Shown piece by piece: positions 16,247 to 23,256 of a stretch of 46,391 nucleotides of DNA (positions within the stretch are counted from its first letter, which is position 1; every line of letters begins with the position of its first letter). The position numbers and the translations under genes were made by a program. The notes beneath the pieces were generated by a model. The model had not been told where the DNA came from, ran no database searches, and worked only from the letters and a program-made list of their open reading frames with translations. Source of the stretch: Ruminococcus sp. GTDB lineage: Bacteria; Bacillota; Clostridia; Oscillospirales; Ruminococcaceae. The DNA is taken from contig JAMPDU010000007.1 of the NCBI GenBank assembly GCA_023665505.1, positions 1 to 46,391 on the forward strand. Direction: 5' to 3'.

Positions 16247-16327
16247 GTAAATTTTTTTCGGCGTATATAATGCGGCATATTTTGGGGCAAATTAATGTAA
16301 AAGATAAATTGAAAGGAACTGCCTGCC

Positions 16328-17008
16328 ATGCCGCTTATCGAACTGAGAAATATTACCAAACTTTACGGAGAGGGGGAAAGCCGCGTTGCCGCACTTGAAA
16401 ACGTGTCCCTGACAATAAACAGGGGGGAATTCGCGGCGATAGCGGGGACGTCGGGGTCGGGGAAGTCTACGCTGATGAACCTGCTGGGGTGTCTTGACGT
16501 GCAGACCTCGGGGGAGTATTTGCTGGACGGCGTGCCCGTGAACAGGCTGTCCGAGCGGGAACTTACCAAAATACGGGGCAGAAAAATTGGATTTATTTTC
16601 CAGAGCTTTAACTTGATACCGAGCCTTACCGCAAGGGAAAATGTGGAATTGCCGCTGATTTATCGGGGCTTGACGGCAAGCGTAAGGAGCGAAACGGCGG
16701 TACGGGCGTTGGAAAAGGTGTCGTTAAAAAACCGTATGGAGCACCGTCCGAGCCAGATGTCGGGGGGACAGCAGCAGCGGGTGGCGATAGCGAGAGCCAT
16801 AGCCGCCGAGCCGCAGATAATTCTCGCGGACGAGCCCACGGGCAGTCTTGACAGCAAAAGCGGCGGGGAGGTAATGCGTATTCTGTACGACCTCCACGCC
16901 CAGGGAAAAACCGTGATAATAATTACCCACGACGACAAAATCGCGGCGCAGGCGGCGCGGACTATACGTATTCACGACGGGGCGGTGGTTGGGGATACCG
17001 TAAGATGA
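16328..17008 (+). CDS. Orphan MacB/LolD-type ABC transporter ATPase
   Basis: A 226-residue ATP-binding subunit. It has Walker [10 protein letters not shown] (40-48), a Q-loop in [21 protein letters not shown], signature [14 protein letters not shown], Walker [13 protein letters not shown] and an H-loop in ITHD. The sequence belongs to the LolD/MacB/FtsE-like group that works with FtsX-type permeases in peptide or lipoprotein export or antimicrobial-peptide defence. No permease is adjacent: a terminator follows at 17033 and the next genes run the other way. It is therefore either a remnant of a split operon or works with a permease encoded elsewhere. AAGGA lies 10 bases before the ATG; a TATAAT at 16266-16271 may be its -10, with a poor -35. 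Confidence 0.88.
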   Translation: MPLIELRNITKLYGEGESRVAALENVSLTINRGEFAAIAGTSGSGKSTLMNLLGCLDVQTSGEYLLDGVPVNRLSERELTKIRGRKIGFIFQSFNLIPSLTARENVELPLIYRGLTASVRSETAVRALEKVSLKNRMEHRPSQMSGGQQQRVAIARAIAAEPQIILADEPTGSLDSKSGGEVMRILYDLHAQGKTVIIITHDDKIAAQAARTIRIHDGAVVGDTVR

Positions 17009-17032
17009 TGATTTTGCCGTACGTATAAAAAT

Positions 17033-17062
17033 GCTCCTTGAATTATCAAGGAGCGTTAATTT
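17033..17062. terminator. Bidirectional terminator between the ABC ATPase and the paralogue array
   Basis: GCTCCTTG (17033-17040) pairs with CAAGGAGC (17047-17054). The plus strand continues GTTAATTTTTTG and the minus strand ATTTTTATAC, so it can end both the ATPase transcript and the six-gene array. Confidence 0.8.
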
Positions 17063-17077
17063 TTTGTAAAACTTATA

Positions 17078-17830
17078 TTAATAATCTATTTCCGCATACC
17101 CCTCAGGCACGGTAAATTCCGAATCCTTAACCTTGTATGAAAGAGTTATGCAGGAAGATATGTCGCCGTTCATCATTGCAAGCGGGCTGCCGTTGGAGTT
17201 AAACAAAAAGCCTATTTTGCCGTAGTCGTCAATGGTGAATTCCTCATAATAATAGGTATTGTCGCCGCTTTTCAGCTTGAAATATTTTCCTTTTTCGTTG
17301 TCGGCAACGCCCAAATCCTCAAAGAAAGAGAATATGTCCGCCCAAACGTATTCGTCCAGGATCTCGTCCATTAATTCGTCATAGTCGATGTCGTCGGTGA
17401 GCGTCATGCTGAGTTTTTCCTTTTCGACGGGGTCGAGGACGGCTATCTCCTTGGGGGTGATGTAGGTGGCTATGCCGAAATCTTCGGCGTAGGCAACCGT
17501 CTTTATTTTATTTCCCTTTTGAGTGTAGGAAAGTATAGCGTTCTTGTTTAAAACCGTCAGGGAGTACTGGGGCTCGTCCGCGTTCATGGCTTTGCTCAGC
17601 TTGTCCGAAAACTTTTTCGTCCTTGACTTGCTGTAAGAAATTGTGTTTTTGGACGTTTTTTCGCTGTACTTTTCAACCCATTTAATATAGTTTGAGTTGT
17701 ACTTCCCGCTCGTCAGAGCCTTTGTCTCGCTCCATGTTGAGGCGGCGGAAACCGTCACGCCAAGTACCATGGTTACGCAGAGTATGGCGGAAATCACCGC
17801 GGGGATTGCCTTTTTGATTTTTCTTAACAT
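17078..17830 (-). CDS. Secreted paralogue family protein, copy 6 (promoter-distal)
   Basis: A 250-residue exported protein of a tandem family that I do not recognise. Signal peptide 1-29 (hydrophobic core AVISAILCVTMVLG, cleavage near VSA). The shared N-terminal block has WSETKAL, YIKWVEKYSEK and the most conserved run SYSKSRTKKF; the shared C-terminal block has KLKSGDNTYYYEEF, GFLFNSNGSPLAM and SEFTVPEGY. The middle (about 110-175) is specific to this copy and is rich in Asp/Glu. A beta-rich C-terminal half ending in a VPKGY-like motif is reminiscent of LolA-like folds, but this is a weak guess. AGGAGGAATTTACA precedes the ATG, as in copies 2-5. It is the last gene before the terminator. Confidence 0.85.
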   Translation of the reverse strand: MLRKIKKAIPAVISAILCVTMVLGVTVSAASTWSETKALTSGKYNSNYIKWVEKYSEKTSKNTISYSKSRTKKFSDKLSKAMNADEPQYSLTVLNKNAILSYTQKGNKIKTVAYAEDFGIATYITPKEIAVLDPVEKEKLSMTLTDDIDYDELMDEILDEYVWADIFSFFEDLGVADNEKGKYFKLKSGDNTYYYEEFTIDDYGKIGFLFNSNGSPLAMMNGDISSCITLSYKVKDSEFTVPEGYAEIDY

Positions 17831-17853
17831 TGTAAATTCCTCCTAAAAAAATT

Positions 17854-18645
17854 TTATTCAAAACCGTAAAATTCGTCTGTATTCACGGTTTTATAGCCTT
17901 TGGGTATGTCGAATTCGCTGTCGTCCACTTTGGTTTTAAAGCTGACGCAGGACGCGCTGCCGTCCACGGTCATTGCGAGGGGAGTACCCTTTTCATTGAA
18001 AAGGAAACCCACTTTAGCCAAATTACCGCTTTTAAATTCCTCGTAAAAGTAAATTTTGTCGCCGCTCTTGAATTTGAAAATTTTGCCTTCTTCCTCAAAG
18101 TAAACGTTTAACTTAATATCCCAGGCAGCATAGAACGCGGCAATGTCAGCGTACGTTTCAATGCCGTAGTCAGTATCGCCTTCGTACCTGTCCGCTGTTT
18201 TGAGCTTTTTGTTTATGCTGAGCACGGTAAGGTCGTTTCCGTCGGCGTAAATCGCCATAGCTACCCCGTAATTGCAGCCCGCGTTTTTTGCCTTATCGCC
18301 TTTGCAGGCAACGCAAGAAACGCTCTCCTTGTCAATAATTGCCAAAGAAAACTGCGGCTCGTCGGCTTTCAGAGCATTATTCACCTTGTCAAAAAATTTT
18401 TTCGTCCGCGACTTGCTGTAGGAAACGGTGTTTTTGGTTTCTTTCGCGCTGTACTTCTCCGCCCACTTTATGTACGTCGGGTAATATTTCGCATTTGCTA
18501 TAGCCTTTGTTTCGCTCCAGATTTTCTTGTCTGCGGCAGCCTTATCGTCGAATACGTCCGCCGAAACGGCAATTCCCAACGCCATTGTCACGCATAGCAC
18601 AGCCGAAATCACGGCAGGGAAAATTTTCCTCAATTTCCTAATCAT
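17854..18645 (-). CDS. Secreted paralogue family protein, copy 5
   Basis: A 263-residue member of the tandem family. Signal peptide 1-29; then VFDDKAAADKKIWSETKA, the KYYPTYIKWAEKYSAKETK block, SYSKSRTKKFFDKV and PQFSLAIIDKESVS; a variable middle; FKFKSGDKIYFYEEF, GFLFNEKGTPLAM, and DDSEFDIPKGYKTV before the tail DEFYGFE. It is strikingly close to copy 3 (19418-20182) in both outer thirds while the central third differs, pointing to a recent duplication with divergence or exchange in the middle. The mature protein is soluble, with no membrane anchor or sorting motif, so it is probably released or held in the wall space. Function unknown. Confidence 0.85.
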   Translation of the reverse strand: MIRKLRKIFPAVISAVLCVTMALGIAVSADVFDDKAAADKKIWSETKAIANAKYYPTYIKWAEKYSAKETKNTVSYSKSRTKKFFDKVNNALKADEPQFSLAIIDKESVSCVACKGDKAKNAGCNYGVAMAIYADGNDLTVLSINKKLKTADRYEGDTDYGIETYADIAAFYAAWDIKLNVYFEEEGKIFKFKSGDKIYFYEEFKSGNLAKVGFLFNEKGTPLAMTVDGSASCVSFKTKVDDSEFDIPKGYKTVNTDEFYGFE

Positions 18646-18669
18646 TGTAAATTCCTCCTAAAAATTTTA

Positions 18670-19395
18670 TTAAAGCTCGTCAAAACCGTCGGGAACGGCA
18701 AAATCGTTATCGTCAACCGCCGACGAAAAACGGAAACAGTAATATTCGCCGTCCTCCCGCATGCCTATGGGAGTTCCCTTTTCGGTGAACAGAAAACCCA
18801 CAACGCCGTATTTCTCGCACTCAAATTCCTCGTAGTAGTAAATTTTCTCCCCGCTTTTGATTTTGAACAGGCTGCCCTTTGCGTTGTCGTCAATGCCAAA
18901 CTCAAAGACTTCCGCGTAAGATTTGATAAGCTCGTCGGGGGGATTGTAGCTTTCGTCCTGTTCCGAGATATTGTATTCCTTTCCGTCCTCGCGGATAAAA
19001 GCGAATGCAGCCGTATTCGGGGTAAGAATAAATAACATGCCGACCTCGTTCCCGTACAGCGCCGTTCTGCTTAAACCGTCTTTAATGGAAAAATATGTAA
19101 TATCCTCGCTGTTTATCCAGCCGACGGAAAACTCTTTTTTGTCCATATATTTAAAAAATTTGCCGACAGCCTTTTTGGTGCGGGAATTTTTGTATACCAC
19201 GTTGTTTTTGGCTTTTTTCTCACCGCATTTTTTCATTAATTCAATATATTTTGAATTGTACTTCAAATTTGTCAGAGCTTTGGTTTCTTTCCAAACATTG
19301 ACGTTTGCCGCCGCCGCGGATATACTCAAAACCATAGTCACGCATAGCACAGCCGAAACCGCCGCCGTAAAAATTTTCCTCAATTTCCTAATCAT
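18670..19395 (-). CDS. Secreted paralogue family protein, copy 4 (most divergent)
   Basis: A 241-residue member with signal peptide 1-28 nearly identical to the signals of copies 3 and 5 (RKLRKIFTAAVSAVLCVTMVL), but the most divergent mature part. The SYSKSRTKKF block reads VYKNSRTKKAVGKF, and the segment before it is KYIELMKKCGEKKAKN. The C-terminal block is recognisable: FKIKSGEKIYYYEEF, GFLFTEKGTPIGM, DDNDFAVPDGF. The usual tail after it is missing. The conserved secretion signal and ribosome site alongside a diverged body suggest relaxed or diversifying selection on the exposed part. Function unknown. Confidence 0.83.
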   Translation of the reverse strand: MIRKLRKIFTAAVSAVLCVTMVLSISAAAANVNVWKETKALTNLKYNSKYIELMKKCGEKKAKNNVVYKNSRTKKAVGKFFKYMDKKEFSVGWINSEDITYFSIKDGLSRTALYGNEVGMLFILTPNTAAFAFIREDGKEYNISEQDESYNPPDELIKSYAEVFEFGIDDNAKGSLFKIKSGEKIYYYEEFECEKYGVVGFLFTEKGTPIGMREDGEYYCFRFSSAVDDNDFAVPDGFDEL

Positions 19396-19417
19396 TGTAA
19401 ATTCCTCCTAAAAATTT

Positions 19418-20182
19418 TTAAGAACCGTAAAATTCCTCGGTACTCACGGTTTTATAGCCTTTGGGTACTTCAAACTCGCTGTCCTCAACCTTTGTCTTAA
19501 AACTTATGCAGGACGCGCTGCCGTCCAAGGTCATGGCAAGGGGCGTACCCTTTTCGGTGAAAAGGAAACCCATGCTGCCGTATTCGCTGTAAAATTCCTC
19601 ATAGTAATAAATTTTTTCGCCGCTTTTGAATTTGAAAACTTTGCCTTTTCCCTCCTCGTCGGCGTTGAAACCAATCCATGCTATGACAAGCAGTCCCGAG
19701 GCGTCCGAATACGTTCCGCCGGACTTGAATTCGGTTTTGAGCTTTTCGTTTATATTCAGCACGGTAACGCTGTTCCCGTCGGCGTAAAGCAGCAGAGCCT
19801 CCCTGTAATTGCATTCCGCCAGCTTTGCCTTATCGCCCTTGCGGGCAGCGTAGGAAATACTCTCCTTGTCAATAATTGCCAAAGAAAACTGCGGCTCGTC
19901 GGCTCTCATGGTTTTATCCACCTTGTCAAAAAATTTTTTCGTCCGCGACTTGCTGTAGGAAACGGTATTTTTTGTTTCTTTCGCGCTGTACTTCTCCGCC
20001 CATTTTATGTAGGTAGGGTAGTACTTCGCCGTTGTCAACGCTTTTGTCTCGCTCCAGATTTTCTTATCGGCGGCAGCAATATCGTCGAATACGTCCGCCG
20101 AAACAGCTGTACCCAGTACCACAGTCACGCAGAGCACAGCCGAAACCGCCGCCGTGAAAATTTTCCTTAATTTTTTAAGCAC
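19418..20182 (-). CDS. Secreted paralogue family protein, copy 3
   Basis: A 254-residue member, closest to copy 5. Signal peptide 1-29; VFDDIAAADKKIWSETKAL; KYYPTYIKWAEKYSAKETK; SYSKSRTKKFFDKV; PQFSLAIIDKES; a variable central third; then FKFKSGEKIYYYEEF, GFLFTEKGTPLAMTLDG, SEFEVPKGYKTV and tail EEFYGS. AGGAGGAATTTACA-like spacing is kept (GGGAGGAATTTACAGTG would place the ATG-equivalent at 20182; the written start codon is ATG-like in frame, but a GTG reading is possible). A 137-base gap containing a 12-bp hairpin separates it from copy 2. Function unknown. Confidence 0.83.
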   Translation of the reverse strand: MLKKLRKIFTAAVSAVLCVTVVLGTAVSADVFDDIAAADKKIWSETKALTTAKYYPTYIKWAEKYSAKETKNTVSYSKSRTKKFFDKVDKTMRADEPQFSLAIIDKESISYAARKGDKAKLAECNYREALLLYADGNSVTVLNINEKLKTEFKSGGTYSDASGLLVIAWIGFNADEEGKGKVFKFKSGEKIYYYEEFYSEYGSMGFLFTEKGTPLAMTLDGSASCISFKTKVEDSEFEVPKGYKTVSTEEFYGS

Positions 20183-20254
20183 TGTAAATTCCTCCCAAAA
20201 TTTAAACGTGAGCCTTTGCCCGTTCAGGCGTACTGTACCAAAGACCGCGTTTTT

Positions 20255-20285
20255 GCCCTTATCGGCGTACTTTGCCGATAAGGGC
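20255..20285. repeat. Perfect 12-bp hairpin inside the paralogue operon
   Basis: GCCCTTATCGGC (20255-20266) and GCCGATAAGGGC (20274-20285) enclose a 7-nt loop. Neither strand has a T-run after the stem, so it is not a standard terminator. It lies in the only long gap of the array, between copies 2 and 3, and could be an mRNA stabiliser, a processing site or a duplication scar. Confidence 0.7.
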
Positions 20286-20319
20286 GAAACGCTCCCGCGG
20301 GCGACGGTATTATACCAAA

Positions 20320-21060
20320 CTAATCGAGGGTTTTATAGCCTTTGGGTACGGTAAATTCGCTGTCGTCCACGGTCGTCTTAAAGCTGATGCAGAATACCTC
20401 GTCGTCGGCGACAATCGCCAAAGCCGTGCCGTTCTCGTTGAAAAGGAAACCCACGCTGTCGTACTCGTCGCTTTCAAATCCCTCATAGTAGTAAATTTTG
20501 TCGTTGCTCTTGAATTTGAAAATTTTGCCTTTTTTGCTCTCGTCAATGCCGAAATCGAGGGTTTCCGTGATATAGGACGGGTCTCTTTCAAGAGCGTCCT
20601 CGTCGCCGTACTCCGCGGAGGCTTTTGTCTTATCCCCCACGTTGAGTATCGTCATCTTTTTGCCGTCGTCGTAAATAGCCATTCCCACCTCGCCGTCAAG
20701 GCAGATAACGGTTTTCGCCTTGCTGCCTTTGCAGGCTAAGTGGACGATGTTTTCCTTGTCTATAAGCGTGAAAGAAAACTGGGGTGTGTCGGCGTTTGCG
20801 GCTTTCTCAATCTTGTCGTAAAACTTTTTCGTCCGGGACTTGCTGTAGGAAACCGTGTTTTTGGTATCTTTTTCGCTGTACTTCGCCGCAAGTTTTATGT
20901 AGGTTGAATAGTACTTCGCGTTCGCGAGGGTTTTGGATTCGCTCCACACGTTGACCGAGCCTGTTTTCTTTTCGGCGGAAACCGTCGTTCCCAGTACCAT
21001 AGTTACGCAGAGTATAGCGGAAATCACCGCGGGGATAATTTTTTTGATTTTTCTTAACAT
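20320..21060 (-). CDS. Secreted paralogue family protein, copy 2
   Basis: A 246-residue member, closest to copy 1. Signal peptide 1-29; VNVWSESKTLANAKYYSTYIK blocks; KYSEKDTKN; SYSKSRTKKFYDKI; PQFSFTLIDKENI; a central region with EVGMAIYDDGKKMTILN; ETLDFGIDESKKGK; FKFKSNDKIYYYEGF; GFLFNENGTALAI; DDSEFTVPKGYKTLD, where it stops. The tail with EFYG found in copies 1, 3 and 5 is absent, so the gene ends 5-10 residues early compared with them, just before the 137-base hairpin spacer. AGGAGGAATTTACT precedes the ATG. Function unknown. Confidence 0.85.
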   Translation of the reverse strand: MLRKIKKIIPAVISAILCVTMVLGTTVSAEKKTGSVNVWSESKTLANAKYYSTYIKLAAKYSEKDTKNTVSYSKSRTKKFYDKIEKAANADTPQFSFTLIDKENIVHLACKGSKAKTVICLDGEVGMAIYDDGKKMTILNVGDKTKASAEYGDEDALERDPSYITETLDFGIDESKKGKIFKFKSNDKIYYYEGFESDEYDSVGFLFNENGTALAIVADDEVFCISFKTTVDDSEFTVPKGYKTLD

Positions 21061-21117
21061 AGTAAATTCCTCCTAAAAAATTTTTTAAAAATCGTTGAAA
21101 TCAACAAACTTTGCTCA

Positions 21118-21864
21118 TTAATAACCGTAAAATTCGTCATAATCAACATCTTTGTACTCTTTTGGTATGACAAACTCGCTGTCGTCGACTTTGGTCTTAA
21201 AGCTAAAGCAGTAAACCTCGTCGTCCTCGACAACGGCAAGGGGGCTGCCGTTTTCGTTGAAAAGCATGCCCACAACGCCGTAATCCTCCTCGAATTCCTC
21301 ATAGTAATAAATTTTTTCGCCGCTTTTAAATTTGAAAACTTTTCCCACGGCGTTTTCGGCGATGCCCAGGTCCAACTCAAGGTCGGCGGCGTATTCCGCG
21401 CCGGTGGTGTCGTCCTCGAAAGACAGCTTTGTCTTATTCTCGATGTCAAGGTAGCTGCCGGTTTCGCCGTCGGAGTAAAGGGCGAGACCCACGCCGCTTT
21501 CGCACATAACGGTTTTGGTATTATTTCCCTTTACCGCGTAACAGTACACGGAATTTTTGTCGAGGTAGCAAATCCAAAACCGTGGGTTTTTCGCCTGAGC
21601 AGCCTTTTCAAACCTGTCCAGAAATTTTTTCGTGCGGGACTTGCTGTAGGCGACGGTGTTTTTGCTTTCCTTTTCGCTGTACTTCGAGGCGAGCTTGATG
21701 TAGGTTGAGTAGTACTTCGCGCCCGCGAGAGCCTTTGAGTCGCTCCAGACGTTAACGTCGGAGGCGGTTTTCTTTTCCGCGGAAACAGCCGCTCCGAAAG
21801 CCATTGTCACGCAAAGCGCCGCCGAAACCACGGCGGGGATTATTTTTTTAAGTTTTTTCAGCAT
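21118..21864 (-). CDS. Secreted paralogue family protein, copy 1 (promoter-proximal)
   Basis: A 248-residue member and first gene of the array. Signal peptide 1-29 (KKLKKIIPAVVSAALCVTMAFG); VNVWSDSKAL; KYYSTYIKLASKYSEKESK; AYSKSRTKKFLDRF; a variable middle containing VGLALYSDGETG; LDLGIAENAVGK; FKFKSGEKIYYYEEF; GMLFNENGSPLAV; DDSEFVIPKEYK; tail DEFYGY. Its 5' region (GGGAGGTATATCAA) differs from the AGGAGGAATTTAC(A/T) shared by copies 2-6, which fits the later copies having been duplicated together with their own leader. It is transcribed from the consensus promoter at 21896-21924. Function unknown. Confidence 0.86.
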   Translation of the reverse strand: MLKKLKKIIPAVVSAALCVTMAFGAAVSAEKKTASDVNVWSDSKALAGAKYYSTYIKLASKYSEKESKNTVAYSKSRTKKFLDRFEKAAQAKNPRFWICYLDKNSVYCYAVKGNNTKTVMCESGVGLALYSDGETGSYLDIENKTKLSFEDDTTGAEYAADLELDLGIAENAVGKVFKFKSGEKIYYYEEFEEDYGVVGMLFNENGSPLAVVEDDEVYCFSFKTKVDDSEFVIPKEYKDVDYDEFYGY

Positions 21865-21895
21865 TTGATATACCTCCCATAAAATTTATGCTTAA

Positions 21896-21924
21896 ATTGT
21901 AACACAATTTCCCCAAAAAGTCAA
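21896..21924 (-). promoter_or_regulatory. Sigma-A promoter of the six-paralogue operon
   Basis: On the minus strand the -35 is TTGACT (21919-21924), with a 17-base spacer and -10 TACAAT (21896-21901). It is the only good promoter I see for the array, which then runs 4.8 kb to the terminator at 17033-17062. Confidence 0.8.
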
Positions 21925-22088
21925 TAATTTGCGGCAATATTTATGTAGATGTTTGTTAACAAAAAGTTTTTTTTCGTTAATAAAATTTACAAACATTTTT
22001 CTTTTGCAAGAGTTATAATTGTACTGTGGTACGCAGAAAAAAGTTTGTGGGAATTACAGAAATTTTAAGATAAAAAGGAGCGATTTTT

Positions 22089-22553
22089 GTGCAAGTAAAC
22101 AATATTTTAAACGGCGGCGTTAACGGTGCGTACGGCGTAAAATCTGCCGAAAACGCCGAAAACCGGCGTGAAAACGTCCCCGAAGAGGAAAAATATTCAC
22201 ACGGCAGGGACGAATACGTTCCCGGGGAGGAGGATACGCCTATCGGTTTGTACAGCGTTTCCGAGGACGGGGACGGCGGCATGTCGGTGGAATACGACAT
22301 GGCGGAAAAATCTCCCGAAAAGGCGGCGGACGGGGAAAAGTCCCAAAAATCGGAAAGCTGCACCTGCAACACCGACAGGGTGGACAGGGAAATAGAAAAG
22401 CTCCGCGAAAAGCAGGAGCAGTTGGAGGAGGAGCTGCGCAGCACCGAGGGGGAAAAGGCGGAGCAGCTCAAAAAGCAGCTTGAAAGCGTGTCCGCCGAGC
22501 TTGCCTTAAAGGACAACGATACATACAGGCGGCAGAACGCAGTTTTTTCGTAA
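22089..22553 (+). CDS. Hypothetical acidic coiled-coil protein, GTG start
   Basis: A 154-residue protein without signal peptide or membrane segment. Residues 1-90 are hydrophilic and probably disordered (many Glu, Gly and Asp). A CTC motif at about 96-98 is followed by a heptad-patterned, highly charged helix (about 102-145: REIEKLREKQEQLEEEL and EKAEQLKKQLESVSAELA) that should form a coiled coil. The start is GTG at 22089, 6 bases after AAAAAGGAGCG. A TATAAT at about 22012 lies upstream without a clear -35. I do not recognise the family. The position between the paralogue array and mscL gives no functional hint. Confidence 0.72.
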   Translation: MQVNNILNGGVNGAYGVKSAENAENRRENVPEEEKYSHGRDEYVPGEEDTPIGLYSVSEDGDGGMSVEYDMAEKSPEKAADGEKSQKSESCTCNTDRVDREIEKLREKQEQLEEELRSTEGEKAEQLKKQLESVSAELALKDNDTYRRQNAVFS

Positions 22554-22570
22554 AAAGTTACAAAAACCTA

Positions 22571-22600
22571 TTGACAAAACCCGTCAAAAAGTGCTAAAAT
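22571..22600 (+). promoter_or_regulatory. Promoter of mscL
   Basis: TTGACA (22571-22576), an 18-base spacer and TAAAAT (22595-22600). It stands 34 bases before the mscL ATG, whose ribosome site is GGAAAGGA. Confidence 0.72.
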
Positions 22601-22634
22601 TAAGTATAAAAAGATGTGGAAAGGATAGGTTTTT

Positions 22635-23135
22635 ATGGCGGACAAAAAAGAAAAGAAAAAAGGCATTATTGCCGAATTTAAGGAGTTTATCTCAAAGGGC
22701 AACGTGGTGGACATGGCTGTCGGCGTTATCATAGGCAGCGCGTTTACGGCGATTGTCAACTCCCTTGTGGCGGACATCTTTACCCCCATAATCGGCATTA
22801 TCATCGGCGGTATCGACTTCGCCAGCCTTTCGTTCAAAATCCCCGACACGGAAATCGACGGCAAGGTCATCACCCAAGGCGCGGAGCTTACTTACGGCAA
22901 TTTTATCCAAAGTATCATAACTTTCCTGCTGACGGCGGCGTGCGTGTTTATTTTCGTCAAGGTGATAAACGCGGTGCGGAACGGCGCGTTCCTGAAAAAG
23001 AAAAAAGCCGAGGAGGAGGCGAAAGCGGAAGAGCCTGCTCCCCAGCCGCCCAAACCCACTCAGGAAGAGCTTTTGGCGGAAATCCGCGACTTGCTTGCAA
23101 AGCAGTACAGCGATGTACCCGAGAATAAAGAATAA
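22635..23135 (+). CDS. mscL: Large-conductance mechanosensitive channel MscL
   Basis: A 166-residue membrane protein that opens under membrane tension to release solutes during hypo-osmotic shock. It has the N-terminal amphipathic segment FKEFISKGNVVDMAVGVIIG, which leads into TM1 with the Gly/Ala-rich pore lining, an extracellular loop (about 55-85), TM2 (about 88-108), and a charged C-terminal helix after KKKKAEEEAKAEEP. The protein is longer than E. coli MscL (136) because of the loop and a Pro-rich C-terminal linker. It is monocistronic with its own promoter; the palindromic element after it can act as terminator. Confidence 0.96.
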   Translation: MADKKEKKKGIIAEFKEFISKGNVVDMAVGVIIGSAFTAIVNSLVADIFTPIIGIIIGGIDFASLSFKIPDTEIDGKVITQGAELTYGNFIQSIITFLLTAACVFIFVKVINAVRNGAFLKKKKAEEEAKAEEPAPQPPKPTQEELLAEIRDLLAKQYSDVPENKE

Positions 23136-23146
23136 CAACCGCATTG

Positions 23147-23231
23147 TAGGGCGGGGGCTTGCTCCCGCCTTTTTGTTTTTCATAATATAAACAAGGCGGG
23201 AGCGTGCCAATACAGGCTGCCCCCGCCCTAC
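23147..23231. repeat. Composite palindromic element, also terminator of mscL
   Basis: An outer inverted repeat GTAGGGCGGGG (23147-23157) / CCCCGCCCTAC (23221-23231) encloses a second pair GCTCCCGCCTT (23162-23172) / AAGGCGGGAGC (23194-23204). The left arm also folds alone into GGCGGGGGC-tt-GCTCCCGCC followed by TTTTTG, a usable terminator for mscL. The left arm recurs in inverse orientation at 39315-39343. Confidence 0.72.
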
Positions 23232-23256
23232 ATTATTACGGTAAATTTTTAAAATT

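Noticed and set aside
20255..20285. Terminator between paralogue copies 2 and 3
   Set aside because: The stem is strong, but neither strand has a T-run after it.
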